A stretch of DNA of 64,000 nt from Sphagnum magellanicum (taxonomy: Eukaryota; Streptophyta; Sphagnopsida; Sphagnales; Sphagnaceae), in contig CM038908.1 in the NCBI GenBank assembly GCA_021904315.1, positions 30,742,001 to 30,806,000 on the forward strand. Direction: 5' to 3'. The notes under the pieces are model-generated. The model had not been told where the DNA came from, made no database searches, and worked only from the letters and a program-made list of their open reading frames with translations. Position numbers and translations under genes: made by a program. This document shows, piece by piece, positions 1 through 11,617 of this stretch. The number at the start of each line of letters is the position of its first letter. Within the stretch, counting starts at the first letter, position 1.

Positions 1-1689
1 TTCCATCGCAAGTTACTACACTTTTAAAATGTGATTTTTAATGCAAGTGGAAAAAATTGTGATCATATAAATTTTGAATATGCATAACCATTATATGTAT
101 TTGTAATTATTTGAATTTTAACAATCAACAACTTCATATCCATTGACATATAAAACTTACACTTATATCCATTTCTATAATTACAAATAAATTGTTCAAA
201 TTTTTCAATGCATATCCGTTTGTGGAAAATTTTATAAGAAATGCTTTATTGGTATACTAAAGTTTATCAAGCCAACATTAGTATGTGTCCACCTAATAGC
301 CACCAAGTGCCTTATGTACTCACCTACAACATTTTCCCAATTACAAAAGTAGTTTACCCAAGTATTGTGAAGGAACATATGAGGGTTTTAGATAGGTTAT
401 TAAGGTGGTAACTCATTTGTGGTTCATCCACAACTAAGTCGTAAGTCATAAGAGATTTCCAATGGATGGTGCACTAGTGGGTGTTGGGTCACATAATCCA
501 TATTACCAATCTTGACTCTTGGCTTGTTGACATGGGATTTCTTGACTCTAAGCAAGGCACACCATAACAATTTTTTAGTAGGTTGCTTCACTTGGTCAAA
601 ATTCCTTATCTTTTTCACACATCATAACTAATGCACCTTTGTCATTAGCCGATTTTTGTCAGATGACAACTCTTTTGTTTTAGGTTTCATTTGTTATCAT
701 TGATTGTCATTTCATAGCCTTGATTCCTCTTTGCATAGGGTCTTTACCTGATTTTTGTTGATTGTTTGCTTTTGTTTTTCTTTGGGTTGTGTCTATTTGT
801 GTTCTTATTTGCCTTGTACTTTTGATGAATAGGTTCCCATCCTTGATTTTTATTTACATGCTTTTTTTTTCTTAGATAATGCCTTAACTATTCCTATTGA
901 TTTGATAAAATAAGCAAGTCATAAAATAGTTATATCATTATTTTAAGATATCTAAATAGGTTGGTAGCAAGTTGACTACCCTAGTACCTAGGCCGGCTTG
1001 GCAGCAAGATGCTTAATAATGATGTTTTTTGTCATTTACTTTCACCAGTAAAAATGATAATAATTTACAATTAGGCACAACCATACTGAATAATGAACGT
1101 ACAGTGCTCAAAAGTTTCTTTCAGATTTTAACCATGCCAGGTTGGGAATGTTTTGCAAATCCAAAATAATTAGTTAGTGCGTAACCAGCCTAAGTACTAG
1201 GGTATGCATGGTATGTGTCACCAACACTGACCGATACCTTCACCTTCTTCACACTTCTTGCTTTATATCTGCTAAACTTGACCTGCCTTCATCACATATC
1301 ATCCACACCTTGAATGGGTTATATCAGGGTGAATTTGAAACAAGGTGCTCTGCCATGAGAATCTCTCTCGTAAAATAATGTTTTACATGAAATCTTTCAA
1401 GAAGATGGAAATGTAAATGTTTTCAATATTATGAACTCAAATTAAATTTGGGTTGAGACTTTGTTCACTTCATGAGGAGGGGTTTGAAGTCTGTCCAAAA
1501 TCTCTTTCTTTCACTTTTAGTGCAAAATCATTTTTACTTGCCTAAAAACTCTAGAAAATATTTGATTCTGATTGGAAATTGGCTTAAGGATGTTCAACCT
1601 AAATAAAAGAGGGAATTTGTGACAATATTATGAACAGTAGTAGAACTTTTGCTTCTCTCCTGGGATGCTGTGGGTTTGAATTTGCTGTG
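1..1689. other. AT-rich flank, no gene seen
   Basis: No reading frame here resembles a known protein and no splice-linked exons could be assembled. The sequence is AT-rich and low in complexity. Nothing further is supported. Confidence 0.6.
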
Positions 1690-1886
1690 GGATTGCAGAA
1701 CATGCAGGAAAAAAATTAAGTTTTTTTGTTCTGCTCACACATTGCAGAACATGCAGGAAAAAAACTTTTTTTTTGGTTCTACCCACACATTGCAGAACAT
1801 GCAGGAAACAAACTAAGTTTTTTGTTCTGCTCACACATTGCAGAACATGCAGGGAAAAAATTGAGTTTTTTTGTTCTGCTCGCACA
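1690..1886. repeat. Minisatellite, about 4 copies of a ~54-bp hairpin unit
   Basis: Four head-to-tail units each begin near ATTGCAGAACATGCAGG, run through an A-rich then T-rich stretch, and close with GTTCTGCTCACAC. GCAGAAC at one end of a unit is the reverse complement of GTTCTGC at the other, and the A-run pairs with the T-run, so each unit can fold as a hairpin. Short open frames across it on both strands are by-products of the repeat. Confidence 0.85.
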
Positions 1887-2487
1887 ACCGTGCGGCTCTG
1901 TCAGGGCATGAAAAGACAAACTCATGCAGAACCACACAGGGCACAAAAGACAAGCCCAGAAGGAGCTCATTAGGTTGTGTTTGGGATCTTGCTGTAGTGA
2001 TCAAGTTTTATGTCAATCCCTGTTTTTCACTTCCTTCTCTTGGGAAGGCAGGTTGTTGGTTCTCTTGGGGGTGGTTTTCCCACCCTGCAGCCATGTTCTT
2101 TCCATTGACCCCTCACATTGTGTCATTCAAATGGAAAGGGGTGAGAAATAGGCAATGTAAAGCTCTATGATCAGTCTAGTTCCTTTGTCTTGTACACTGT
2201 ATGGAACCATGAGTCTCTCTCTGCGACAGAATCTCCAGACTCTACATGAACAATGTGAGCCCAAAGACTGCACTTTACATGAACTGAAAAATGGCACAAA
2301 AACAATGTCCTCTGCAAAACATTCACACCCAGGAGAAGAATAATGAACAAATAATTTTCAAAATAGGAGCCAGGCCATTCAGCTCTGCTTGGAAGAAAAA
2401 TGGTTGTGTCCTGAAAGGAAAAAAGCAATGCCAGAGAACATATACAACTGCTCTGAAAATCAATGGGACCTAAATCAACAAAGGCTT

Positions 2488-5400
2488 CTAAATCACAGTT
2501 CCAGATTTGATGATACTATTCTTGCAAATAACAGTAACACCTGTTCTGATGTAGAATCCCTCCTCTGGTCTTGCTGCCTCTTGCACATTCTGGGTAAGAA
2601 AATCACCCCAAATGTTGTGTTCAACAACCTCCAGAGTCCACTAGAAAAGTATAGAAACCTACCTTGTTTCTCACTATTTCAAATTCCTTACATGGACAAA
2701 AAAATTTGAGAAATGAAGGACAACAAAACACAAAGTTGAATGTAGAGAAAAACATACATCAACGTTCAAAATCAAAACATCATCACCAACTCTCGCATTT
2801 TTGTCAACTATGCAATTGCTGTCCGCCATGCACACACACATCCGCCCACATCCAACATGACCCAATGCTAAAAACAGTCCCACATGTTAATGCCCTTATA
2901 TACTGAAACAAAAACATTACTAGCCTGTTTCAGATTAAACTTACCGCCAAGAAAATTTCTAGTCTTGGTGATGCCAAGTGGCCTTTACCAAAATTTCACC
3001 AAATTACTGTTCACCAACACAAGGATGCACAAAAGGCATACCTGATCTTGGAGTTCCTTCCAATTCCCATTGGCACCTTCCCTTCTGCAAGGAGAGTGGC
3101 AATCTCTACGTCCGTTTCATAATAGTCAGCCCCCATCATCATTGTATCCTAGAAAAACCATACGATTAGCTAGCTCAGATCATCCAACACAATCAGCAAA
3201 GCTTTTCAGGGTATCTTCTAAAACATGCAACTATGGAAATGTCATGAGTTCAAGCTCCATTGTTTTTCTCTGGAAGATCATATGGATCCAGAAATTACTA
3301 TGTTCCCCATATGAAAGCTTTTGTCCAGAATGCATGTGTCCTTGACACTGCATAATACTGAGAGCTTCGTTATTGGATATGTTTGTGCACAATACAGGAC
3401 TGATATGAGCAGTCCAAAACCCCCAAACTTGAGGACTGAAGGCATTTTCACCCTATAGACATTACACACCTTCAATGTGGAACCATCCTCAATTCGAGAC
3501 CGAATTCCAACAATTGAATGTTCCACGCTGCAACTCCTCAGAAAGCAACCATGGGAAATGATTGAGTCTCTCACCTGAAGTCCAGCACCCAATGGTTTTT
3601 GGCTTTCTCAAAACCTATCAATATTACTTCCCAAGAAAGTAAAGCTAAGAGAAGACAAGTACCCTCAGGAAAAATGCCTTTGATATTGACAAAATAAATA
3701 CCTGGCATTTTTCTATTTTTGTAGGGGGTAATAATCGAGGGGATGTGAAGATCGGCTTTCTCGCATCATAAAAACTGAAGTTGGCAGGCTGCCAATCCAA
3801 TACAGAAAACTTCATGAGTATTGAACGATGTGCTAATATGCAGCCAAACTACCAGGGAGCACAAAATTGATGAACTCAATAGAATGGAGTACCTGTGCTG
3901 TAAGAGCCAAATTGGCATCAAAGAAGGATTTGATTGTCCCAATATCTTCCCAATAGTCATCAAACAAATAAGCCTGCAAGCATGCAGTGTCAGGAGTTTA
4001 ACAGCAGAGATGCGCACAAATTCAGTTTCCTGTCTCCTTGACATTTGGCAGTTCACTTACTTCTCACGCTGTACATGGACAACTCACAACAAAATGAAGC
4101 AAGAGACAAGAATTCATTTGGTTGCTACAGCATTATCTTTGTCTCATACCTGCATGTTCAATTCTTTGGCTGATTCAGGAATTATCTCAGAACCAAAGTC
4201 ATTGGCTGTAGGGTAGTGCCGTCTGTGTTAGCAAGATAACAACAATTGATCAAGATACCCATCCAGTCCTCTTCTCTATTTGTACTTCACTAACCAAGAT
4301 TACAGTTAGCATGAAGGCTCATAGAAACATGTGCATAGCAGGAACAACAGGGATCATGGTTTTGAACTTCCATAAACTATTCATGTCCTCCATGACAATT
4401 ACATTACCTAGATCCAATAAACAACAAGAGCAACAAACTATATGAGGAACACATAAGTGCAATATCTGCAGTAAGAAAGACGCATGGGAGTAGGATACCT
4501 CAGTAACTTAAGGAGGACATCTTTTTTGAAGACGTAAATACCCATGGATGCAATGTAAGGCTTCATCACTGCCTCCTCTGCTGACAAGCCTAACACTGTA
4601 GTGTCCACTTGCTGTCCCCAACCCCCCAATATCATGTTTGAAAGTCCAACACTATGATCAAGCCTCAGATCTACAGCTCAATTTCTTGAACCATGAATGA
4701 GCAAAAAAAAGACACCCATACCATCGCCTGCAATTCAGCTCCTTTGGGCTTCTCCTTGAAGTATAGTACTCGACCATCCTTATCAATTTTCATCAATCCA
4801 TAGTCTGATGCACGGCTGCCAATCAGTTCATAAGCATCCTGTCATTTGCTTGATGATGGTACTCAGCAATTGCGATAAATTAGAGCTGCTGGGCTATGTG
4901 CTGCAGGGGGCCAGCTGTGAACCATCAAATGGATAGATGATGAAGTCACAGGGACCATGAAGTATGAGAACACTCATCTAGTTTTCTCTTCATCTTCTTA
5001 GTTTTCCTCTTCAGGACTAGAATGGAAGCATTGCTAAGTGGGTGAAGGAACAACACCTATCATCCATGCCCACACATGAAATTGTTACATCGGCATCACT
5101 GTCCTTGTGCTTCTGCACAGACCCAAGTGAGCTCAATGACACCTGATTCCTATTGCTGCATATTGGTTCCTGGTAATAGCTACAAGAAATTGTACCTATA
5201 GATGATGTCTACATCTAGTACAATCTAGCATATAAAATCATAACAAGCTTTATATCAGCAGGTTCTGACTGCTCTGATAGTTCAGCAACACAAGGTAGAT
5301 TTCTCAACAGAAATAGAGTGAAGGAGATATTAGAGGACTTTGGGAGACCTGCACAAAGTCCATGTAGTCCATACGATACAGATGATCCCCGGATAAAATC

Positions 5401-7154
5401 AGCACATTCTCCACATCCTGATTTTTGGCATCCTGAGATGACAATGTTGAGGCTAAGTGAAGCTTTCTCAAATCCAAGCCTACAGACTCTGTAATCAAAA
5501 GGCTGAATTGTCAAATCGCAAAGAGCACAAAATTGAAGAAGCTAAACAATGGATACACATCTTAAGTGAAGTGAACAGGGCTTGCACCTCAAACAACCAC
5601 AGGTATTGCCTCACTGCGTCTGCAGTTCCCTGGAACCACTCGTTACCACCTTCTCCAGGTGTCTGGGTGGCTGCCAACACCTGTGAAAGACACCAATGCC
5701 AGAGAATCCAGAATCGACAGAGAGTAAGCACACCTCTGAAACTGTTTGGATGATGAAAGACTTCTCTTTCTTGAACATCAGATCCTATGACCCTTGAACT
5801 TGATCAAAAATTAAGAATGAGGGTACTGAACCTTAATGGTCCTCTGTGTCAATGTCCTTTCTTCTTATGCTTTCCATTTCAAAATGCAAAATGTCCATAC
5901 CTCAACAAAACCATCACGTAAGTTGACGCCATTTCCAAAGCTGTATGTACGAGCAAGGTGACGATTGAGGGAAGTCGAGTTGAATTGGGTAAGAATGAAT
6001 ACTTTGTTAATACCACTGTTGATACAATTGCTCATTGGCACATCGATCAGCCTATATGCCCCACCGATTGGCACCTTCTCATACAAGTCATGCAAGCATG
6101 AGTGTCATGATTAATTTCCTTTCTTCATATGAAGTACCTCACAAACACCCCCCCTTTTGTCCCCCCTAGCTGGAAGAGCAACAGATTGGGACATGGATGT
6201 GCATAAGTGTGCTTGCTAATGATCAGAACATGCATCCACATGAATTTCAGAAAGAATTGGGAAGGACTCTGGAAATTCATTGGCACCAAAAATGATCAAT
6301 TGAGACAAACACACACAACATAGATTTGGTAAAGACGGTGGCACTTCAAAACACAATAGCAAGATGCAGATTCTTACTGCAGGTTTAGCCCGTCTCTTCG
6401 TGAGAGGAAAGAGTCGGGTCCCAGCACCACCACCCAAAATGATGGAAACTACTTTCCTTGGATCTGCCCTACGATTTTGCATTGCTGGGGCCTACATCAT
6501 GAGCCCAAATCTCAGTGCAACGAGCTTTATGAAGACCATTTTTTCACTGAACAAATTAGCATGAAAGCTTCAAACAATCTATTCTCAATCCACAAGGAGG
6601 TAATCACAGGAAGAGGTTTTAATGCTTTCATTGAAGGCACAAATCATGGTGGCGGAAGAGACATTGGCAATTGCACAGGATGCAAAGGTTTCACATTTGC
6701 AAATTCAAAGCAATTTGCAAAAGACCCACCAGGATTGCTGCATTCATGACCCATTTCGGAAAGATATATTCTGCCACAATTCCAGATCTTGAGCTCTTGA
6801 GAAAGACATAAAAGATAAGCCAGACAGGAGAGCAACAACGCAGAGGTATATACTCCAGGACATACATCAAGACCTTGAATTGGGTGTTGTATTGAGATGT
6901 TCACTAACCACAGTCTGGCTGGAGATTTCAGCAAGCAATGATGATGATGTGACAATGAGGGATCTCTTGGAGCTTTTGGAAACTGCGTGTGCAGTCGATA
7001 GCCATTGTTGAGCTCCCTGAAGAGACCCCGTGACAGAGACTCTTTTCCCATAGAAGAAGACAGAGCGCCCCAATGGCTGTCGTCCATATATTAAGCTTTT
7101 CCTTGCTCCTGACACAGAACTACAACTCGTTGAGACACACGTCGATGCTGCCAT
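2488..7154 (-). CDS. ADP-glucose pyrophosphorylase large subunit, plastid
   Basis: Glucose-1-phosphate adenylyltransferase makes ADP-glucose and PPi from glucose-1-phosphate and ATP, the committed step of starch synthesis; the plant enzyme is a heterotetramer in plastids. Fifteen exons (minus strand, coding order): 7154-6874, 6468-6378, 6074-5901, 5680-5588, 5432-5349, 5112-5057, 4815-4722, 4611-4499, 4222-4150, 3973-3893, 3788-3702, 3574-3470, 3148-3042, 2818-2758, 2589-2488. All phases agree, giving 533 aa. Residues 1 to ~93 are Ser/Thr-rich, like a transit peptide. Visible motifs are [41 protein letters not shown] and YWEDIGT, and the protein ends SGTVI as in the family. [13 protein letters not shown] and the [21 protein letters not shown] stretch favour the large (APL) subunit. 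The start is the first ATG before the transit peptide. The junction of exons 1 and 2 is least sure: the pair AAG/GTCTTG and GTAG/G was chosen because its phase fits. Confidence 0.93.
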
Positions 7155-7649
7155 CTCTCTCTCTCTCTCCCCCTCGTTCCACACCTCGCCCCAAAACAGT
7201 TTCCCTTAATTCGTAAGTATTTTCCTCTCAGATGCCCTTGAGATCTCTTCCTTCCACGAGCTAAAATTCCCGTCTTGACAAAAGAAAAAACCCACCAACT
7301 CGTTCCACTTCCGCGTCCTCACAACACACTGGAAAGAATTGCCAGAGTGAGAGATCAAAAGGAGAAGAAGCTCCAAATGTATAGAAGTACCAGAAGCACC
7401 GACTACTAGTGATCTCACTCACAAACACAACGAGAATCAAAGTCGAGAGAATTCCCAGATGAGCACATGCAAGGATCGTTGTTGTTGTTGTTGTTTGCGA
7501 TAAATGGGAGACGTGAGGGAGTCTAGTACCATACTTAAGAAGAAGTAACTAGTACACTGCAAAGTAAGTAGCCTCCCTCAAGTGGCCGTATAATAAGGCT
7601 GCTTCATGTCATTGTCGTCTGCTGCTGTTTATGTTGTGATTCATTATTA
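7155..7649. other. AGPase upstream region with a (GTT)6 run
   Basis: This is the 5' flank of the AGPase gene. A CT-rich run (GAGA on the gene strand) lies just upstream of its start codon, typical of plant 5' leaders. A (GTT)6 microsatellite lies at 7478-7495. No TATA box could be assigned with confidence. Confidence 0.5.
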
Positions 7650-8011
7650 GCGTCTTCAGCGGTGCTCAGTATGTCACCCTGCAAAAATATTTTTCACATC
7701 CAAGTTTAGTTATCTACTTTTTTCAACTCCACCCATAAAACTGAAACGGGTACATCAAATAGGTGTGGGGGACTACTAATAGCAAACCACCTGGACCAAT
7801 CATTATGATGGGCTAGCCCACCAGTAACATTGAGCAGCAAGATCGTATTTATTACACTCTTTTCTGCATCTTCACAGTGTTCCTTGCTGAACATTTACCA
7901 GCAATTATGCTGAGCCACAACTAGTTTCCTGAGCCAAACCTGGATATTTTGACTTTTCTTCATCCAATTTTACTGTGGAGGATTATATACCGAGCACTGC
8001 TGGAGATGCTC
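7650..8011. mobile_element. PIF/Harbinger-type MITE, copy 1
   Basis: A 362-bp element is bounded by TTA on each side (7647-7649 and 8012-8014), the target duplication typical of PIF/Harbinger (Tourist) elements. Its ends are inverted: GCGTCTTCAGCGGTGCTCA on the left against GAGCATCTCCAGCAGTGCTC read from the right. It has no transposase frame, so it is non-autonomous. A related copy at 43890-44258 shares interior stretches such as GACTACTAATAGCAAACCAC and TTCTTCATCCAATTTTA. Confidence 0.8.
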
Positions 8012-9849
8012 TTAGATCCAAAATTTTGTGTGGATGTGAGAGATCAAAAAGGAAGGAAAGGGTGTGTGTGGGGGCCCATCTTTCATCTTACCGCCCACGA
8101 CCCTATAATCTTCATTGCTTAAGTACTTTACCTCGCACAATCATGTGATGTCTTGGCCTCGCGCAAGTAGCACAAATGGCGTACTCTGATCGTCCTCGTT
8201 TAATAAGTGAGGATTGTTTTTCGTTGCACAATCATCGATGGCTTCACAAGCAGCGCAAATGGTGTATGGATTGGGGTAAGGAGATTCCTATAGGAGAACT
8301 GCGATTGGTAGATCAGCTTTTGCCTACAGCTTCCTACTTCAGTTGTTCAGAATTGCTGTAATACAAAATTTAGCCTTGGAAGTTGGGGAGAATAAGAAAA
8401 TAGTGGGAAAATTGAGGGATGCAGTAAGCCGCCTCGGCACCTACACTTATTCCTTCACCTTCTTGACCTTCACCTTCTTGAGTGAGGCTGTTTGGTTAAA
8501 TTTGGACTCAAAACACTCTCAATTACCTGGTCTTAGGACCACATATTCACCATGGTTAGAAGCAACCTTAAAAAAAAAATTGGAGGTTTTCCCAGTGTTC
8601 TGAGAGCCAGCCAGTAAGCAGGGTAAAAACTGGGGTACACGTTCTTCTGACCTGGTCCCTAGTTGACAGACACTTTTTTGATGGAACTGGCACAAGAATC
8701 AAACCGTGGAACTAGTCTTTTGCTAGATTTTAGATTCAAACCAGAATAGTGCCAAAAAAAATTTGAATTTAAAAAAAAAGATTAAAAAGTTGATTTTTAA
8801 AAAAATTAACAAGTATGCTGAACTCTATAATTAAACATTAATTTTAATTAGTTGTTGGATTTTGTACTCATACAACAGGTAACATTGGGGAGTGTATAAT
8901 GTCTATATGAAATTGGGCCTGGTTTTTGGTTCACCAAAATTGAGCCTGATAATTCTTGAATTTGAAAAAAATGGTGCTAAAACCAAAATCAAAAAGTTTA
9001 GAATTCAGAAGAATTAGGCTTAAACCTCTCTCAAAAGAACCTTCAAATAAGTTTTATAATCTCAAATCAAGACCAAAGATTCTCTTAAAAAAGAAGAATT
9101 GCATAACATTGGGTTTTGCCATGGTACAAATCTAGGTGTTGGATCACCCAAGGCCCTTGAACTAGATATGGAGCACCAAACATATCAAGCTTGTGCAAAG
9201 GCCTAGCCCATTCATGTTCATCCAATAACAATTTAATATCCATGACAAATCTTGAAAGTTTTGGATATTCACAAGAAAACCAATTTTTAAGCCCGAAAAC
9301 ATGTTATGGGAGCCTATATGTACTTGTATTTAAATATAGGTGTTAACACACATACAGTTTACAGATTGCCCCAGTTGACCCATGTACAATTATCCGTAAC
9401 TATCTAGCCTTGGTCATTCACAAGTTTGTATGTTGTATTTTTGTCATTAAATATATATTTTATATGTTTCATCCGTATTTCAGGGTATTTTATCCCTCTC
9501 TTTGGTTTTTGGTTATTGAGCTTTGGCTTAGCTTAACCCTATGTCTAAGATCCTTAGGTGTAGTCCGAGTCTAAAAAGCCCAACCCAAACCTACCTATTC
9601 AAGAGACTCTGGCTCGTGTCCAAGATGCTAGGGTTGATATGGCCCATGACTTTATGAAACAAACCTAAACTAGCCCAATCCCATTGTCCAAGAAACTCAA
9701 GCCCAATCGCAAGAGGCTCTAACACATTTATTAGAACAGCCCGGCCCAAGATAAGAGCCCCAACCTGACATAGCCTCTTAGAGGGAACCCATGGCTTAAC
9801 TCAAGAGGCTCAATATGGCCCATCCCCCTGTGTAAGAGGCCCGAGTCAA
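8012..9849. other. Intergenic, unassigned
   Basis: AT-rich sequence with no credible coding region. Several A-runs and repeated short phrases (for example CAAGAGGCTC around 9700-9810) suggest decayed repeats, but no family could be named. Confidence 0.45.
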
Positions 9850-10212
9850 TAGAGTTATCCGTAAAGTCACCCTGTCTTTGGGGGCGCTTTTCATCCCCAA
9901 ACCCCTCTTTCAGTGGTATCCGCAAAGTAAGGAAATTTTATTAAATCCCAGTAAGAAATGCACAATGTTCGAGAGTAATTATAGGAGTTGTACAGGTAGG
10001 AGCAGTGAAAATATATGTAGCAGCAGTGAAGGCGCTTAGGAAAAAGGAAAGACAGGATGAAACTCAATTTATCACAAAAATGGGTGTTTTATGGGTTTCA
10101 CCCCCCTTGAATGCTAATGTACTTTTTTGCAGATTTATTCTTAATCTTACCCCGTTCATGACCAAACTCAGGGTTTTGGTGCTGTGTTTTCCTTACTTTA
10201 CGGATAACTCTA
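9850..10212. mobile_element. Small inverted-repeat DNA element, copy A
   Basis: The left end reads AGAGTTATCCGTAAAGT (from 9851) and the right end ACTTTACGGATAACTCT (to 10211), a perfect 17-bp terminal inverted repeat about 360 bp apart. The interior shares long near-identical stretches with 18440-18840, for example GTTGTACAGGTAGGAGCAGT. It has no coding capacity. The superfamily is uncertain: flanking AAT on each side could be a 3-bp target duplication. Confidence 0.7.
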
Positions 10213-10739
10213 ATGTGTCCTCGTGTCAAAGAAACCCAAAGCCAAGAGTCTTCAACGTGTGATGACCCAAGGCTAGTGTGACCCAACACCCATGAACACA
10301 CCACCCTTGTTTTGCCTTTTTGAGGGCATCCTGTTTGATGAACCCCAATTTCAGAACCCAATGAAAAAAAGTGTCCTTGTCCATGCACCATCAATGTAAA
10401 GAAGGGAACGTAAGTCATGAAAAGGGTTTGCTAGGTAGGCAAGAAGACAATAGATAGCCATGAGAAAGCTATAAAAATCTGCAAATGCAAATTGATGGGT
10501 ACATACCAGTGTTGTCCAGTTATACAGAAAAATTTGGATATACATCCGGCTATTGGCCAGAAATGTATAAATGCATATCTGGATTTTTGGTTCATTTTGA
10601 TATCTGGCTGTATACATAATCGTGTTGGACTCCAATTAGTCTAACCCAATTTTGATTAGGAAGGGTAGGACAGCTAAAAAAGTTTTGAGGTTAATTTTAA
10701 GTCTAAGTGGGTGGGTTAAAGCATCTAACCTTATCCCAA

Positions 10740-11617
10740 TCTTATATATAAATTCACTTGTCTGTCTGTGACACGACAATTCTGCTGCAAAAGCATTCTA
10801 TGGCAGAACCGGCCTCTGCATTTTCTATGGCAGAATCGGCCTCTGTATAATTTTGGCGTTGCGGGTCGTGGTGGCGGAGAGACACACGCCAGCCATCGAT
10901 CGCGTCATCACTATCGTCTATTAATTCCCTCAGTCCGTCCATCTTTATCTTACTTTAACTTACTTTAAGTTACCCTGGGGGGGAGAGGAATAAAGATGTG
11001 ATAAAGTGAGTTAAGAGCGTTGGATCGGGAATCGGATGGGTGGAATGATGTTTTTCAAGGGTAAGTATCATGTTGGGGTAAAAGTGGTGAGCTGGGAAGT
11101 TACACATGGGGTGGGATGGACCGTTGGGGGGGGGAAGTGGTGGGTGAGGAGACGAGAGACCATTGGACAGAGAATAAACAATACTGCCGTGTGCTCGATG
11201 CCGAGCCTGTCTGACTCTAAAGGACGTTGCTTTGGGGGGGAGCGGACGGGGAGGGGTCCGTTGGGTGGAGACATATTTTTTCACATTGAGAAATGGGGCC
11301 CTCCGGCTACTCTGAGCGCCCTTCTTTTTCTTTTGGGGGTTTTCTTTCTCCGGCAAATATTTGGAGATAAGGCACACTAACAAGGGAGGGTTTGGGTTTG
11401 TAAGGTTTCTTATAAGGTTTATAGGGTCCCTCAACCTTGGGATGAATGGATGAATGAGTGGATGGATGGATGGATGCCTCCTTCCTCCATATTTTAGCCA
11501 GGCTTTTATTTTAGCTCCGACTTAGTGGGTGTTCCAAGTTTGAAGTAACCTTACGACCACTTGAAATGTGCCACACTTGAAAATCGTCTGTGCTTTGCAG
11601 GCAAGGGTTACCACTAG
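10740..11617 (+). mobile_element. Non-autonomous Helitron, copy 1
   Basis: It begins TCTTATATATAAATTC after an A and ends ACCACTAG before a T, so it sits between A and T as Helitrons do, with a TC 5' end and a CTAG (CTRR) 3' end. A short GC hairpin region (TGCTTTGCAGGCA) lies about 10 bp before the CTAG. It has no inverted ends, no target duplication and no Rep/helicase frame. Most of its first half is closely matched by 63056-63700. It is more GC-rich than its surroundings, which creates spurious open frames on both strands. Confidence 0.8.

Noticed and set aside
1628-1970. Cys/His-containing small frames with repeated HVLQC or HIAEHAG units
   Set aside because: The apparent repeats of peptide come from the 54-bp minisatellite read in several frames; there is no sign of selection on any frame.
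7478-7495. (GTT)6 run considered as a CRISPR or regulatory array
   Set aside because: It is a simple trinucleotide microsatellite in a plant promoter region. No CRISPR-like array with regular spacers exists in the window.
10970-11434. Long frames on both strands near 11 kb
   Set aside because: They lie inside the GC-rich interior of Helitron copy 1, are matched in the second copy with frame-changing differences, and resemble no protein.
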